Source of the DNA: JBCCXL01 sp039191605 | GTDB taxonomy: Bacteria > Acidobacteriota > Thermoanaerobaculia > Multivoradales > JAHZIX01 | Direction: 5' to 3' | Length of the DNA stretch: 64,000 nt | NCBI GenBank assembly: GCA_039191605.1 | Contig: JBCCXL010000013.1 | Coordinates: 1-64,000 of the forward strand | Shown here: piece by piece, positions 42,845 to 51,669 of the stretch | How positions within the stretch are numbered: position 1 is the first letter of the stretch | Layout of the letters: every line of letters starts with the position of its first letter | Made by a program: the position numbers and the translations under genes | The notes under the pieces: generated by a model | Database searches by the model: none | Seen by the model: only the letters and a program-made list of their open reading frames with translations | Told to the model about the DNA's origin: nothing

Positions 42845-44067
42845 GCTTGGGAAGCGCGCGCTGGGTTCGCGGACTCGCTGCTGCTGTGGTGGTGCTCGCA
42901 GCGGTATTGGCGCTGCAGTGGAGGGCCGGGAGCGCTTCTGGGCTAGAAGAGTGGGTTGCGGTGGAGCGGGGGGACCTGCCGATTCAGGTGGAGATCAGCG
43001 GAGAGCTGGCGGCGGTAGACAGTGAGTTCATCGGGCCTCCGGCTCTCGCCCGAGTTTGGAGCTTCAAGATCGCTTATCTCGCCCCGGAAGGGATGGAGGC
43101 GAAAGTCGGGGACGTGCTGCTGCGCTTCGACATCACCGATCTGATGCGGAGTCTGAGAGAGAAAGAAAACGAGAGGGATGCGGCCGCCAAGCGCCTTGAA
43201 AAGCGCAGGGCAGACCTAGAGATCCAGCGTCGGCAGGAAGCGCTAACGCTGGCGGACGCCGAGGGGCGACTGCGGCGGGCGCAGCTGAAGACCGAGGTGC
43301 CGGAAGATTTGATCGAGGGGAACGACCTGCGCAGCGCGCTGATCGATCGCGATCTCTACCGGCAGGAGGTAGATTTTCGTCAGCGGCGCCTGGACCATCT
43401 CGACACCAGCGTTGCGGCGGAGCTCGCGTCCCTGGAGGGTAGCCTGAGCTGGTCGCAGCAGGAGGTGGAGAGCATCCAGGGCCAGATCGAGCAGATGACG
43501 GTGCGGGCCCCTCGCCCGGGAACGGTGATCTATCGCAGCAACTGGCAGGGGGAGAAGAAGCAGGTGGGGGATAGCGCCTGGCGTACGGAGAGCATTCTGG
43601 AGATCCCGGATCTGGAGGCGATGCGGGGAGATGGGACGGTGGCGGAGGCCCTCTCCGGACGATTGCGGGTCGGGCAGCCGGTGACCCTGAGGCTCGATGC
43701 CTACCCGGACGAGCTCTTTTCGGGCTCCATCGCCCGGATCCACAAGTCGGTGCGTCCTCGTTCTTTCAACGATCCCCGCAAGGTGGTGCGCCTGGAGATT
43801 GCCCTCGACTCCATCGACTCCCGCCGGATGCGTCCGGCGATGCGTTGGCGGGGCCTGGTGGAGGTGGAAGAAGAGAGCGCCCGGGACGTCTTGCTGCTGC
43901 CTCTCGAGTCGGTGCATCTCGGCTCCGACGGAGCGATGGTTTGGGTCGACGGACCTCTCGGCGCGAGAGCGAGGGCGATTCGAGTGGGGCGGCGCAATGG
44001 GGAGCGAGTAGAGGTGCTGGAAGGACTGGAGGAAGGCGAGGTTGTTTCGAGGAGGCCCCTGGGATGA
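42841..44067 (+). CDS. HlyD-type periplasmic adaptor 2
   Basis: 408 residues starting at GTG 42841, overlapping the upstream stop by 4 bp (GTGA). A single N-terminal membrane helix (GLAAAVVVLAAVLALQW) anchors it. The adaptor core has VAVERGDLPIQVEISGEL, a charged coiled-coil hairpin (about 100-215), the lipoyl motif MTVRAPRPGTVIYRSNWQGE with KQVGDSAW, and a beta-barrel/MP domain after about 260. It belongs to the same subgroup as adaptor 3 (shared NWQGE segment). In the MacA/HlyD class such proteins link an inner-membrane pump to an outer-membrane channel. It ends in an ATGA overlap with the next gene. Confidence 0.82.
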   Translation: MSLGSARWVRGLAAAVVVLAAVLALQWRAGSASGLEEWVAVERGDLPIQVEISGELAAVDSEFIGPPALARVWSFKIAYLAPEGMEAKVGDVLLRFDITDLMRSLREKENERDAAAKRLEKRRADLEIQRRQEALTLADAEGRLRRAQLKTEVPEDLIEGNDLRSALIDRDLYRQEVDFRQRRLDHLDTSVAAELASLEGSLSWSQQEVESIQGQIEQMTVRAPRPGTVIYRSNWQGEKKQVGDSAWRTESILEIPDLEAMRGDGTVAEALSGRLRVGQPVTLRLDAYPDELFSGSIARIHKSVRPRSFNDPRKVVRLEIALDSIDSRRMRPAMRWRGLVEVEEESARDVLLLPLESVHLGSDGAMVWVDGPLGARARAIRVGRRNGERVEVLEGLEEGEVVSRRPLG

Positions 44068-45305
44068 TCGGCCGCCGCGCCCTCCTGATCCTCGCCGTAG
44101 TGGGGGGGCTTTCGCTGCTCGGGCTTTGGGGGCTCGAGGGAATGCTGCGGGGAGAGTCGTCGGCGCTGGCGGGAGTCCAGGTGGAGGAGCGACCATTCCG
44201 CTCCGAGATCCAGGCGGAGGGGATCCTGGAAGCCCGCTCCGCGACGGTGCTGCCGGTGCCCCGGGAGCTGCGAGGCCGGGCGACGGTGGCGTGGATGGCC
44301 GCCGACGGCTCTTTGGTGGCGGCGGACGAGCTGCTGATGCGCTTCGATCCCTCGGAGATGGAGCGCAGGCTAGAAGAGGGGCAGGCGGAGCTGCGCACCA
44401 ACGACCTGGAGGCCGAGAAGACTCGCAAGGCGAGCGAGGCCAAGCAGGTGGAGTTGGAGGTTCAGCGGCGGGTGGCGAGCTTTGAGCTCGGCCTCTCGGA
44501 GCGCTTTCAGAAGACCGACGAGGTGATCTTTTCCCGCCACGAGATCATCGAATCGGCCATCGACCGCGAGCTCGCCCAGAAGCGAGAGCACCACGCCGAA
44601 GAGCTGCAGCGGCTGCAGGGCGGGTTGGACGCCACCGAGCTGGACCTGCTGGAAATTCAGCGGCGCTCCGCGGAGCGCCGTCTCGGCGACGCTCAGGGCG
44701 GCCTGAAAGCGCTGGAGCTGCGGGCTCCCCACGGCGGCGTGCTGCAGTGGAATCGCAACTGGCAGGGGGAGATCTCGAGCCCTGTGGGGGCGCAGGTCTA
44801 CAGCGGGCAGCCGCTGGCGGAGATCGATCCCCTGGACGACCTTCAGGCGCAGGTCTACGTGCTGGAGGCGGACGCCGGCGGCCTGGCGGCTGGAGCGCGG
44901 GCCACGGTGGTGGTGGAGGCGTATCCCCGGCGGCCGGTGGCGGCGACGGTGCTGAGGGTGGAGCCGGTAGCGCAGCCCCGGAATCCGGCGTCGCCGGTGC
45001 AGTACTTTGGCGTCGTGCTGGCGCTGGAGCGTTTCGATGAAGAGATCATGAAGCCCGGTCAGCGGGTACGGGCGCGGCTGGTGGTAAACGAGCTGGATCA
45101 GGCTCTGGTGGTGCCCCGCCAGGCGGTGTTCAGCGACGATCAGGGAGCCTTCGTCTACCGTCGAGAGGACGGCCGCTACCTGGTCCAGAGAGTTGCTCTC
45201 GGTCCCTCTTCGACCGGGCTGACGGTGGTTGCGGAAGGGCTTGATTCGGGGGATTGGATCGCCCTGGAAGCGCCTGCGGAGCTTGCCGAAGGGAGCGATG
45301 GATGA
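44064..45305 (+). CDS. HlyD-type periplasmic adaptor 3
   Basis: 413 residues from ATG 44064, which overlaps the preceding stop as ATGA and has GAGGAGG upstream. The frame's extension to 43845 lies inside the previous gene and is discarded. An N-terminal helix (LLILAVVGGLSLLGLWG) precedes the adaptor core: VEERPFRSEIQAEGILEA, a coiled-coil hairpin (about 90-210), the lipoyl motif LELRAPHGGVLQWNRNWQGE with SPVGAQV, and a barrel region with VVPRQAVF. It is the adaptor nearest the permease and so the best MacA counterpart. Confidence 0.82.
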   Translation: MIGRRALLILAVVGGLSLLGLWGLEGMLRGESSALAGVQVEERPFRSEIQAEGILEARSATVLPVPRELRGRATVAWMAADGSLVAADELLMRFDPSEMERRLEEGQAELRTNDLEAEKTRKASEAKQVELEVQRRVASFELGLSERFQKTDEVIFSRHEIIESAIDRELAQKREHHAEELQRLQGGLDATELDLLEIQRRSAERRLGDAQGGLKALELRAPHGGVLQWNRNWQGEISSPVGAQVYSGQPLAEIDPLDDLQAQVYVLEADAGGLAAGARATVVVEAYPRRPVAATVLRVEPVAQPRNPASPVQYFGVVLALERFDEEIMKPGQRVRARLVVNELDQALVVPRQAVFSDDQGAFVYRREDGRYLVQRVALGPSSTGLTVVAEGLDSGDWIALEAPAELAEGSDG

Positions 45306-46534
45306 AGTTGCGGGAGGCCTTCGCCGCCGCCCTCGGAAGCCTGTCGGCCCATGCGCTACGCTCGCTGCTGGCGACCTTGGGGGTGGTCTTTGGCGTCGGG
45401 GCGGTGATCGCCATGCTCTCCATCGGAGCGGGGGCCGAGTCCCAGGCCCTGGAGATGATTCGAAGCCTGGGGTTGGAGAACGTTCTGGTGCGTTCCCAAG
45501 AGCCGGCGGAAGCCGAGCGCCGGGAGGTACGGGAGAAGAGCCTCGGGCTCTCGCTGCGGGATAGCGAGGCGATTCTGGACGCCGTACCCGGAGTGCTGAT
45601 GGTGGCGTCGAAGGTGGAGATCGAGCCCTATTCGGTGCTTGCCGACGGCGTGGTGAGCCGCGCTCAGGTATTCGGCGTGGCGGCCCACTATCGGCAGCTG
45701 GCGAACCTCGACCTCGCCCAGGGCCGCTTCTTCGACTCCCGAGACGAAGAGGACCACGCCCAGGTGGCGGTGGTGGGGAAGGCCCTCAGCCGACGACTCT
45801 TCGGCTACCGCTCGCCCCTCGGGCGCACCCTCAAGGTGGACGATGTCTGGCTCGAGGTGGTGGGCGTGCTGGCCGCCGGGAACGAGCAAGAGAGCTTCGA
45901 GGGGGTCGCCCTCTCCTCCAGCGCCGATGCCGTCTATCTGCCGGTGACCACCGCGCTGCGAAAGTTCGACCGCGACCCCCTCGCCTCGCCGCTTTCGGAG
46001 ATCGTGATCCGGCTAGAGGACGAAGAGGCCGGCCCCACGGTGGCCCGGGTGGTGGACGGCCTGCTGAGCCGGCTCCACGCCGGCGTCGAGGACTACCGGC
46101 TGGTGGTTCCCCAGGCCCTGCTGGAACAGAATCGGCGGACTCAGCGCTTGTTCAACATCGTGATGGGCTGCATCGCCGGTATCTCGCTGCTGGTAGGGGG
46201 CATCGGCATCATGAACATCATGCTCGCCACCGTGCTGGAGCGCACCCGAGAGATCGGCATCCGCCGCGCCGTGGGAGCGAAGCGCAAGGACATCCTGATT
46301 CAATTCGTCGTCGAGTCCTTCACCATTTCGCTGCTGGGAGGGCTGGCGGGAGTGGCCTTCGGCGTGCTCATCGCCAAGATCATCGCCGCCTCGGCTCAGT
46401 GGCCGACGCTGGTAGAGCCGAAGGCGATCTTGATCTCCGTCGGGGTGGCGGTGGCGGTGGGCATCGCCTCTGGGCTCTACCCCGCCCGCCGGGCGGCGAT
46501 GCTGGATCCGGTGGAGAGCCTGCGCTATGACTGA
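45302..46534 (+). CDS. MacB-type ABC transporter permease (FtsX-like)
   Basis: 410 residues from ATG 45302 (ATGA overlap with adaptor 3). The first helix (ALRSLLATLGVVFGVGAVIAM) is followed by a large periplasmic MacB core domain (about 45-270), then three C-terminal helices (IVMGCIAGISLLVGGIGIMN, FTISLLGGLAGVAFGVLIA, ILISVGVAVAVGIASGLYPA) forming the FtsX-like domain with the coupling segment RTREIGIRRAVGAKRKDI. This is the four-helix topology of type VII ABC systems, which move substrates from the periplasm or drive envelope processes by mechanotransmission. Confidence 0.9.
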   Translation: MKLREAFAAALGSLSAHALRSLLATLGVVFGVGAVIAMLSIGAGAESQALEMIRSLGLENVLVRSQEPAEAERREVREKSLGLSLRDSEAILDAVPGVLMVASKVEIEPYSVLADGVVSRAQVFGVAAHYRQLANLDLAQGRFFDSRDEEDHAQVAVVGKALSRRLFGYRSPLGRTLKVDDVWLEVVGVLAAGNEQESFEGVALSSSADAVYLPVTTALRKFDRDPLASPLSEIVIRLEDEEAGPTVARVVDGLLSRLHAGVEDYRLVVPQALLEQNRRTQRLFNIVMGCIAGISLLVGGIGIMNIMLATVLERTREIGIRRAVGAKRKDILIQFVVESFTISLLGGLAGVAFGVLIAKIIAASAQWPTLVEPKAILISVGVAVAVGIASGLYPARRAAMLDPVESLRYD

Positions 46535-47330
46535 GTTGACGACTGGGTCCGCGACTGGGCAGGTGACCGGACCCAGGACTGGGCCTGATGGGCCTGATGG
46601 GCCTGATGGCTCCGATGCAGCTCGAAGGGGCGGAGATCCTTCCGGCGCGCTCATCGAGCTTCAGGAAGTGAGTCGCTGGTATCAGGTGGGCAGCTCCCAG
46701 GTACGAGCTCTGGACGGCGTCGACCTGCGCATTGCGGCGGGGGAGTACATCGCCATCATGGGATCTTCCGGCAGCGGAAAGTCCACCTTGATGAACCTCC
46801 TAGGCTGCCTGGATACCCCCTCCGATGGTCGCTATCTGTTTCGCGGCGAGGCGGTGGAGAAGCTTTCCGACGATCATCTCGCCGAGGTGCGCAACGCCGA
46901 GATTGGCTTTGTGTTCCAGAGCTTCCATCTGCTGCCCCGGGGCAACGCCCTGGAGAACGTCGAGCTGCCGCTGGTCTACGCCGGGGTGCCGGTGGCGCAG
47001 CGACGGCGGCGGGCGCGTCGGGCCCTGGAGCGGGTAGGGCTGGGGGAGAGGATGGAGCACCGCCCCTCGGAGCTCTCCGGCGGTCAGCGGCAGCGGGTGG
47101 CCATCGCCCGGGCGCTGATCAACGACCCGTCGCTGCTGCTCGCCGACGAGCCGACGGGTAACCTCGACTCGTCGACCTCGGAAGAGATCATGGAGCTGAT
47201 GGACGAGCTCCACCGCGGCGGCACGACGGTGATCCTGGTGACCCACGAAACACAGGTAGCCGCCCATGCGGCGCGCCGCATCGAGCTGCTGGACGGGCGC
47301 ATCCGTCACGATTCGGCGGCGTCCGGCTAG
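46527..47330 (+). CDS. MacB/LolD-type ABC transporter ATP-binding protein
   Basis: 267 residues, overlapping the permease by 8 bp. The first about 40 residues are a low-complexity tail with a PDG repeat (9-bp unit GGCCTGATG, three copies). The ATPase has Walker A GSSGSGKST near residue 79, the Q-loop VFQSFHLLPRGNALENVELP, signature LSGGQRQRVAIARAL, Walker B LLLADEPTGNLDS and switch His in VTHE. It is closest in pattern to LolD/MacB ATPases. It is the last gene of the export operon; no TolC-type outer-membrane gene follows. Confidence 0.92.
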   Translation: MTELTTGSATGQVTGPRTGPDGPDGPDGSDAARRGGDPSGALIELQEVSRWYQVGSSQVRALDGVDLRIAAGEYIAIMGSSGSGKSTLMNLLGCLDTPSDGRYLFRGEAVEKLSDDHLAEVRNAEIGFVFQSFHLLPRGNALENVELPLVYAGVPVAQRRRRARRALERVGLGERMEHRPSELSGGQRQRVAIARALINDPSLLLADEPTGNLDSSTSEEIMELMDELHRGGTTVILVTHETQVAAHAARRIELLDGRIRHDSAASG

Positions 47331-47373
47331 GGCCCGTGCCCCTGTGGTAGCGTCCTGGGCGATGCTTTCAGCG

Positions 47374-47419
47374 GCGGCCTCCTAGAGCGGCCTCCTAGAG
47401 CGGCCTCCTAGAGCGGCCT
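47374..47419. repeat. 13-bp tandem repeat (GCGGCCTCCTAGA) after the export operon
   Basis: Three exact copies of GCGGCCTCCTAGA and a partial fourth lie 44 bp after the ATPase stop. The unit has the same 13-bp length and shares CGGCCT with the array at 11683-11825, which also follows a plus-strand gene. Confidence 0.9.
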
Positions 47420-47550
47420 GCGGATCGTTCTGCTGATGCTCTGCGGTACGGATCCGGAGCGCCGACAGGACGACGGCAGGACTCAGATCTCGCCGCTAAG
47501 CTCCCGCTTCCACCAACTCCCAAGCCAACCTTGCTCTCAGGAGACTCGCC

Positions 47551-48564
47551 ATGGCAGCGACTCGCCCCCTCTCTCTGTTCTCTCGCCCGGAATCCGCGAA
47601 GCTCGGCCTCGGACCTCTCCGCAACTCTTGGTCTCGAGTTCTCCAGAGCCTCGGGGCTCTGTGCTTGGGCTTCTTGATGATCGGGGCTGCGGCCTGCGGA
47701 TCTGCGGAGCCCGAGGCGACGGATGAGCTCGCCGAGAAGATGGCCGAGGAACACGCTGACGACACCACCGAGGCCTCCCCGGTGGCGAGCCAGGAGCCGG
47801 CGGTGGAAGTGGTGGGGGAAGAAATCGTTTACGGCACGCTGGACGGCACCGAGCTCACCGGCTATCTCGCCCGACCGGCAGATGCGGGCGACGCGCCTCA
47901 TCCCGGCATCGTGGTGATCCAGGAATGGTGGGGCCTCAACGACAACATCCGGGCCGCCGCCCGCCGTCTCGCCGGAGAGGGCTATCAGGCCCTGGCGGTA
48001 GATCTCTACGGCGGTGAGGTGGCCGCCGAGCCCGAGCAGGCTCGGGCTCTGATGAGCGCCTCGCGGGAAAACCCGCAGTGGCTTCAGGACAACCTGCGGG
48101 CGGGCCATGACTTCCTGCGCCAGCAGGGGGCTCCCAAGGTGGGCTCCGTCGGCTGGTGCTTCGGCGGTGGTCTGTCGCTGCGGCTGGCCTTGGAGCTCGA
48201 GGGAGAGCTGGATGCGGCGGTGATGTACTACGGCTCAGTGGTCACCGAGAAAGAGAGCCTGGCCACTCTCGAGACGCCGTTGCTGGGTCTCTTCGGTGAC
48301 CAGGATCAGGGCATTCCGGTGGAGGGCGTACAGGCGATGGACGCGGCGCTCCAGGAGCTGGGCAAAGAGGCGACGGTGATCGTCTATGCGGATGCCGATC
48401 ACGCCTTCGCCAACCCCACCGGCAACCGCTACCAGGAGGCTGCGGCGACGGCTGCGTGGGAGCAGAGTCAAGCTTTCTTCGCCCGTCATTTGAAGGGGGA
48501 GGCTCAGGCCGAATCCGGCACCGAGTCAGAGAGTGGAGCGGATTCCGCGGAGAGCGCCGACTGA
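47551..48564 (+). CDS. Exported dienelactone hydrolase family protein
   Basis: 337 residues. The N-terminus has a basic region and hydrophobic helix ending GAAACGSAE, which may be a lipobox, followed by an acidic linker. The alpha/beta-hydrolase core shows IVVIQEWWGLNDNIR, the nucleophile elbow GWCFGGG (Cys, the DLH hallmark), Asp in LFGDQDQGIP and His in ADADHAFAN. DLH enzymes cleave dienelactones or related esters; the real substrate here is unknown, and an extracytoplasmic site is unusual. The C-terminal tail is Glu/Ser-rich. AGGAG lies 7-8 bases before the ATG. It overlaps the next gene by one base (TGATG). Confidence 0.85.
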   Translation: MAATRPLSLFSRPESAKLGLGPLRNSWSRVLQSLGALCLGFLMIGAAACGSAEPEATDELAEKMAEEHADDTTEASPVASQEPAVEVVGEEIVYGTLDGTELTGYLARPADAGDAPHPGIVVIQEWWGLNDNIRAAARRLAGEGYQALAVDLYGGEVAAEPEQARALMSASRENPQWLQDNLRAGHDFLRQQGAPKVGSVGWCFGGGLSLRLALELEGELDAAVMYYGSVVTEKESLATLETPLLGLFGDQDQGIPVEGVQAMDAALQELGKEATVIVYADADHAFANPTGNRYQEAAATAAWEQSQAFFARHLKGEAQAESGTESESGADSAESAD

Positions 48565-49283
48565 TGGCCGCTGCGGAGGACTTCTACTTCCGCCAGCTGC
48601 TCTGCGGTCGAGAGGTGGCGGTAGGGGATCCCGCGGCGACCCAGATGCGCAACTTCACCTACCTCATCGGCGACCCGGAAACCCGGGAGGCGGTGGTGGT
48701 GGATCCCGCCTGGGACGTCGACGGCCTGCTGGCGACGGCTCAGGAGGACGGCTATTCGGTGGTCGGCGCGCTGGTGACCCACTACCACCCAGATCATTGC
48801 GGCGGCACCCTCTTCGGCTTCACCGTCGAGGGCCTGCCGCGGCTGCTGGAGCGGCAGGGCATGCCGGTCTACGTGCAGAAGCTGGAGGCGGAGGGCCTGA
48901 AGAAGATCACCGGGGTTTCGGATTCCGACCTGCGTCAGGTGGAGCCGGACGACACCCTAGACGTCGGTTCGGTGCAGGTGCGCTTTCTGCACACCCCAGG
49001 TCATACGCCGGGGAGCCAGTGCTTCCTGGTGAGAGAGCGGCTAGTGGCGGGGGATACCCTCTTCGTCCAGGGCTGCGGCCGGGTGGATCTGCCCGGCGGG
49101 GATCCGGAGGCGATGTACTACAGCCTGACCCAGAAGTTGGCCAAGCTAGACCCCGATACGGTGCTCTACCCGGGGCACCACTACGGCTCCACGGAGATCT
49201 CCACCATCGGCAACGAGCTGCGCCAAAACCACTACCTGAAGGTGCGCAGCCTCGAGGACTGGCGCCGGCTGATGGGCCATTAG
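48564..49283 (+). CDS. MBL-fold metallo-hydrolase (glyoxalase II-like)
   Basis: 239 residues from ATG 48564. The frame opens further upstream but inside the DLH gene. Metal-binding motifs: THYHPDHCGG (HxHxDH), HTPGHTPGSQ, AGDTLFVQGCGR and YPGHHYGS. This is the layout of glyoxalase II or persulfide dioxygenase-like enzymes, binding one or two metals. NFTYLIGDPETREAVVVDPA marks the family start. Coupled to the dienelactone hydrolase gene; a joint detoxification role is inference. It ends with a 4-bp tail-to-tail overlap with the helicase gene. Confidence 0.88.
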   Translation: MAAAEDFYFRQLLCGREVAVGDPAATQMRNFTYLIGDPETREAVVVDPAWDVDGLLATAQEDGYSVVGALVTHYHPDHCGGTLFGFTVEGLPRLLERQGMPVYVQKLEAEGLKKITGVSDSDLRQVEPDDTLDVGSVQVRFLHTPGHTPGSQCFLVRERLVAGDTLFVQGCGRVDLPGGDPEAMYYSLTQKLAKLDPDTVLYPGHHYGSTEISTIGNELRQNHYLKVRSLEDWRRLMGH

Positions 49284-51388
49284 CTGCTGAAGTAGTCGTC
49301 CAGGCGGCGCATCAGGTCCCCTTCTTCCTCAGCGTAGGTGTCGTCGGCGTCGCCCGGCCAGGCCTGGGTCTGCTGCGCCTCCGGATCGAAGAAGGCCGCC
49401 TCCGTCAGGCGGTGGAGATCCTGAATCTCGGTGAGCAGCGGGCTGGGCTCGGCGAAGCGGAACTGCCGCGGCAGCTGCTGGGGCCGCAGCAGGAAGAGGT
49501 GATCTTCGGCGCGGGTGATGGCGACGTAGAACAGGCGCCTCTCTTCCTCCATCTCGTCCGGCCGCTCCAGGCTGCGGGCGGAAGGGAAGGTGCCGGAGTT
49601 CAGGGAGAGCACGAAGACCGCTTTCCACTCCAGGCCCTTGGCGGAATGCACGGTGGAGAGGGTGAGGAATTCGTCTTCCTGATCGGCGGCCTGGGTCTCG
49701 GCCCGTTCCGGCGGGTCGAGGGCGATGTCGGAGAGAAAGCTCTCCAGGCTGCGGTAGCGCTGGGCCAGCTGGGTGATGGTTTCGAGGTCCTGAGCGCGGC
49801 GCGGGGCGTCGTCGAATTTGCGCCGCAGCAGCGGCTGATAGAAGTCGACGGCGGCCTCGATGCGCTCGGCGACGGAGGTCCCCTGGGTGCTAACTTCTTT
49901 GGCCTCGTTCCCGGAGCGCTCGTCCCCGGAATCCGCGTCCTCGTCGTCGCGGAGGGCCTCGAGGAGGCGCACCAGCCGCTGAAGGGATGCACCGTAAACG
50001 CGCTTGGCGACCTTGGGATCCAGCAGCGGCGCGGTGTCGCCCCCGGCTTCCAGCACCGACTTGGCCAGACGATGGGAGGTCTTGGCGCCGACGCCGTCGA
50101 AGAATTGCAGCACTCGGTTCCAGGCCAGGTCGTCCAGCGGGTTGGCGCTGATTCGCAGCAGGGCGCAGACGTCCTTCACATGGGCGGCCTCGACGAAGCG
50201 CTGTCCGCCGTATTTGCGGAAGGGAATGTTGGCGTTGGCGAGCTCGATCTCCAGCTCGTTGGTGTGTCGCCCGGCGCGGGCGAGCACCGCGATCTGGGAG
50301 AGCTCGATGCCCTCTTCCTCCCGCAGCGCGAGGATTCGCTGCACCACGAATCGGCTCTGGCCGTAGTCGTCCGGCACCTCCACCAGCTGGGGGCGGTGCG
50401 CTCCCTCGCGCCGGGTGAAGAGGGCTTTGTCGTATTTCTCGCCGGCGTTGGCCAACACCGCGTTGGCGAGATCGAGGATCGGCTGGGTGGAGCGATAGTT
50501 GCGCTCCAGCAGGGTGATGGTGGCGTCCGGGAAGAGGCGCTGGGGGAAGTCCATGATGTTGCGGAAGTCGGCGCCGCGGAAGGAATAGATGCTCTGGGCG
50601 TCGTCTCCCACCACCAGCAGATTGCGGTGCACCGAGGCCAGGAGAGCGGCGATCTCCGCCTGCAGCCGGTTGGTGTCCTGATATTCGTCCACCAGCACGT
50701 GGTGGTAGCGCCGGGCGAGGGCGCGGCGAATGTCCTGGTTCTCCCGCAGCAGCCGCCGCAGCTCCACCAGCAGATCGTCGTAGTCCAGCAGGTTGAGGCT
50801 CTTCTTGCGCTGGCGGTAGGCCTTCAGCAGCGCCTCCATGTCCGGGACATCCTCGAGAAAGCTGGGTCGAAGCTCGGTGACCAGCTCTTCCAGGGGGCGG
50901 CCGGTGTTGACGTGGCGGGAGAAGAGGCTGGAGAGGGTGCGCTTGCGGGGGAAGCGCCGGCCGCCGTCGGCGTAGCCGCCCTCGGTGCGCAGCACGCCCA
51001 CCAGGTCCGCGGCGTCGGCGCCGTCCAGAATGGTGAAATTCGGCGCATAGCCCAGAGTGCGGGCGAAGCGGCGCAGCTGGCCGTGGGCGAAGGAATGAAA
51101 GGTGCCGCCGGCCACTCGGCGGCAGCGGTCATCGAGAGCCGACTCCGCGCGGCGCAGCATCTCGCGGGCGGACTTGCGGGTGAAGGTCAGGAGCAGGATC
51201 GACTCCGGCTCCACCCCGCTAGAGACCAGATGGGCCACCCGATATACCAGCGTTCGGGTTTTACCGCTGCCGGGGCCCGCCACCACCAGATGCGGTCCTC
51301 CCTCGCTCAGCACCACCTCCCGCTGCGACTTGTTGAGGTCTTGGTGGAAGGCCGGGGTCGGCACGGGGGAATTGTCGCTGTTGCCCAT
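49280..51388 (-). CDS. UvrD/PcrA-like SF1A DNA helicase
   Basis: 702-residue 3'-5' helicase. Motifs in order: Q-motif LNKSQREVV, motif I VAGPGSGKTRTL, Ia LLLTFTRKSAREM, GTFHSFAHGQLRRF, motif II VDEYQDTN, motif III VVGDDAQSIYSFRGA, motif IV LERNYRST, motif V LTLSTVHSAKGLEW and motif VI EERRLFYVAITRA. It lacks an obvious C-terminal RNA-polymerase-binding extension; the tail after LLRPQQ is short and acidic. It may serve repair or replication restart. The frame from ATG 51388 contains the family's normal N-terminus. Confidence 0.93.
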   Translation of the reverse strand: MGNSDNSPVPTPAFHQDLNKSQREVVLSEGGPHLVVAGPGSGKTRTLVYRVAHLVSSGVEPESILLLTFTRKSAREMLRRAESALDDRCRRVAGGTFHSFAHGQLRRFARTLGYAPNFTILDGADAADLVGVLRTEGGYADGGRRFPRKRTLSSLFSRHVNTGRPLEELVTELRPSFLEDVPDMEALLKAYRQRKKSLNLLDYDDLLVELRRLLRENQDIRRALARRYHHVLVDEYQDTNRLQAEIAALLASVHRNLLVVGDDAQSIYSFRGADFRNIMDFPQRLFPDATITLLERNYRSTQPILDLANAVLANAGEKYDKALFTRREGAHRPQLVEVPDDYGQSRFVVQRILALREEEGIELSQIAVLARAGRHTNELEIELANANIPFRKYGGQRFVEAAHVKDVCALLRISANPLDDLAWNRVLQFFDGVGAKTSHRLAKSVLEAGGDTAPLLDPKVAKRVYGASLQRLVRLLEALRDDEDADSGDERSGNEAKEVSTQGTSVAERIEAAVDFYQPLLRRKFDDAPRRAQDLETITQLAQRYRSLESFLSDIALDPPERAETQAADQEDEFLTLSTVHSAKGLEWKAVFVLSLNSGTFPSARSLERPDEMEEERRLFYVAITRAEDHLFLLRPQQLPRQFRFAEPSPLLTEIQDLHRLTEAAFFDPEAQQTQAWPGDADDTYAEEEGDLMRRLDDYFSS

Positions 51389-51451
51389 GGGGCAAGACTA
51401 TCCTACAGGCGGGGATCCGGCGGGAATTCGCAGTGCGACAAGGGGCTAACC

Positions 51452-51612
51452 CCAAAAAGGTGCCAGGCACTTTTGGGGGTTTCTCCAGAGGTGCCAGGCA
51501 CTTTCGAGGGGCACTATTGGGGATTTGGGCCCTGCTGCGATGGGAGGTTCCCGGTGTAAGGTGCCAGGCACTTTGAGGGTCGAGCTCTCCAGAGGTGCCA
51601 GGCACTTTGGGG
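51452..51612. repeat. GTGCCAGGCAC palindrome cluster upstream of the helicase gene
   Basis: Four copies (about 51459, 51490, 51560 and 51595), all in the same orientation (AGGTGCCAGGCACTTT), fill most of the 281-bp gap between the helicase and PepSY genes. Confidence 0.9.
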
Positions 51613-51669
51613 CCAGCTGGCACTCTTGGGCCAGCTCGTGGGGCAGTAGCTTGGGACTACGGGCTGAGC

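Noticed and set aside
47395..48108. A 237-codon minus-strand frame
   Set aside because: Antisense to the dienelactone hydrolase gene and reading through the 13-bp repeat.
48533..51559. A 1008-codon plus-strand open frame
   Set aside because: It starts out of frame inside the DLH/MBL genes and runs antisense to the UvrD-like helicase. The peptide is Gly/Ala/Gln/Arg-rich with no domain, while the helicase frame shows all SF1 motifs.
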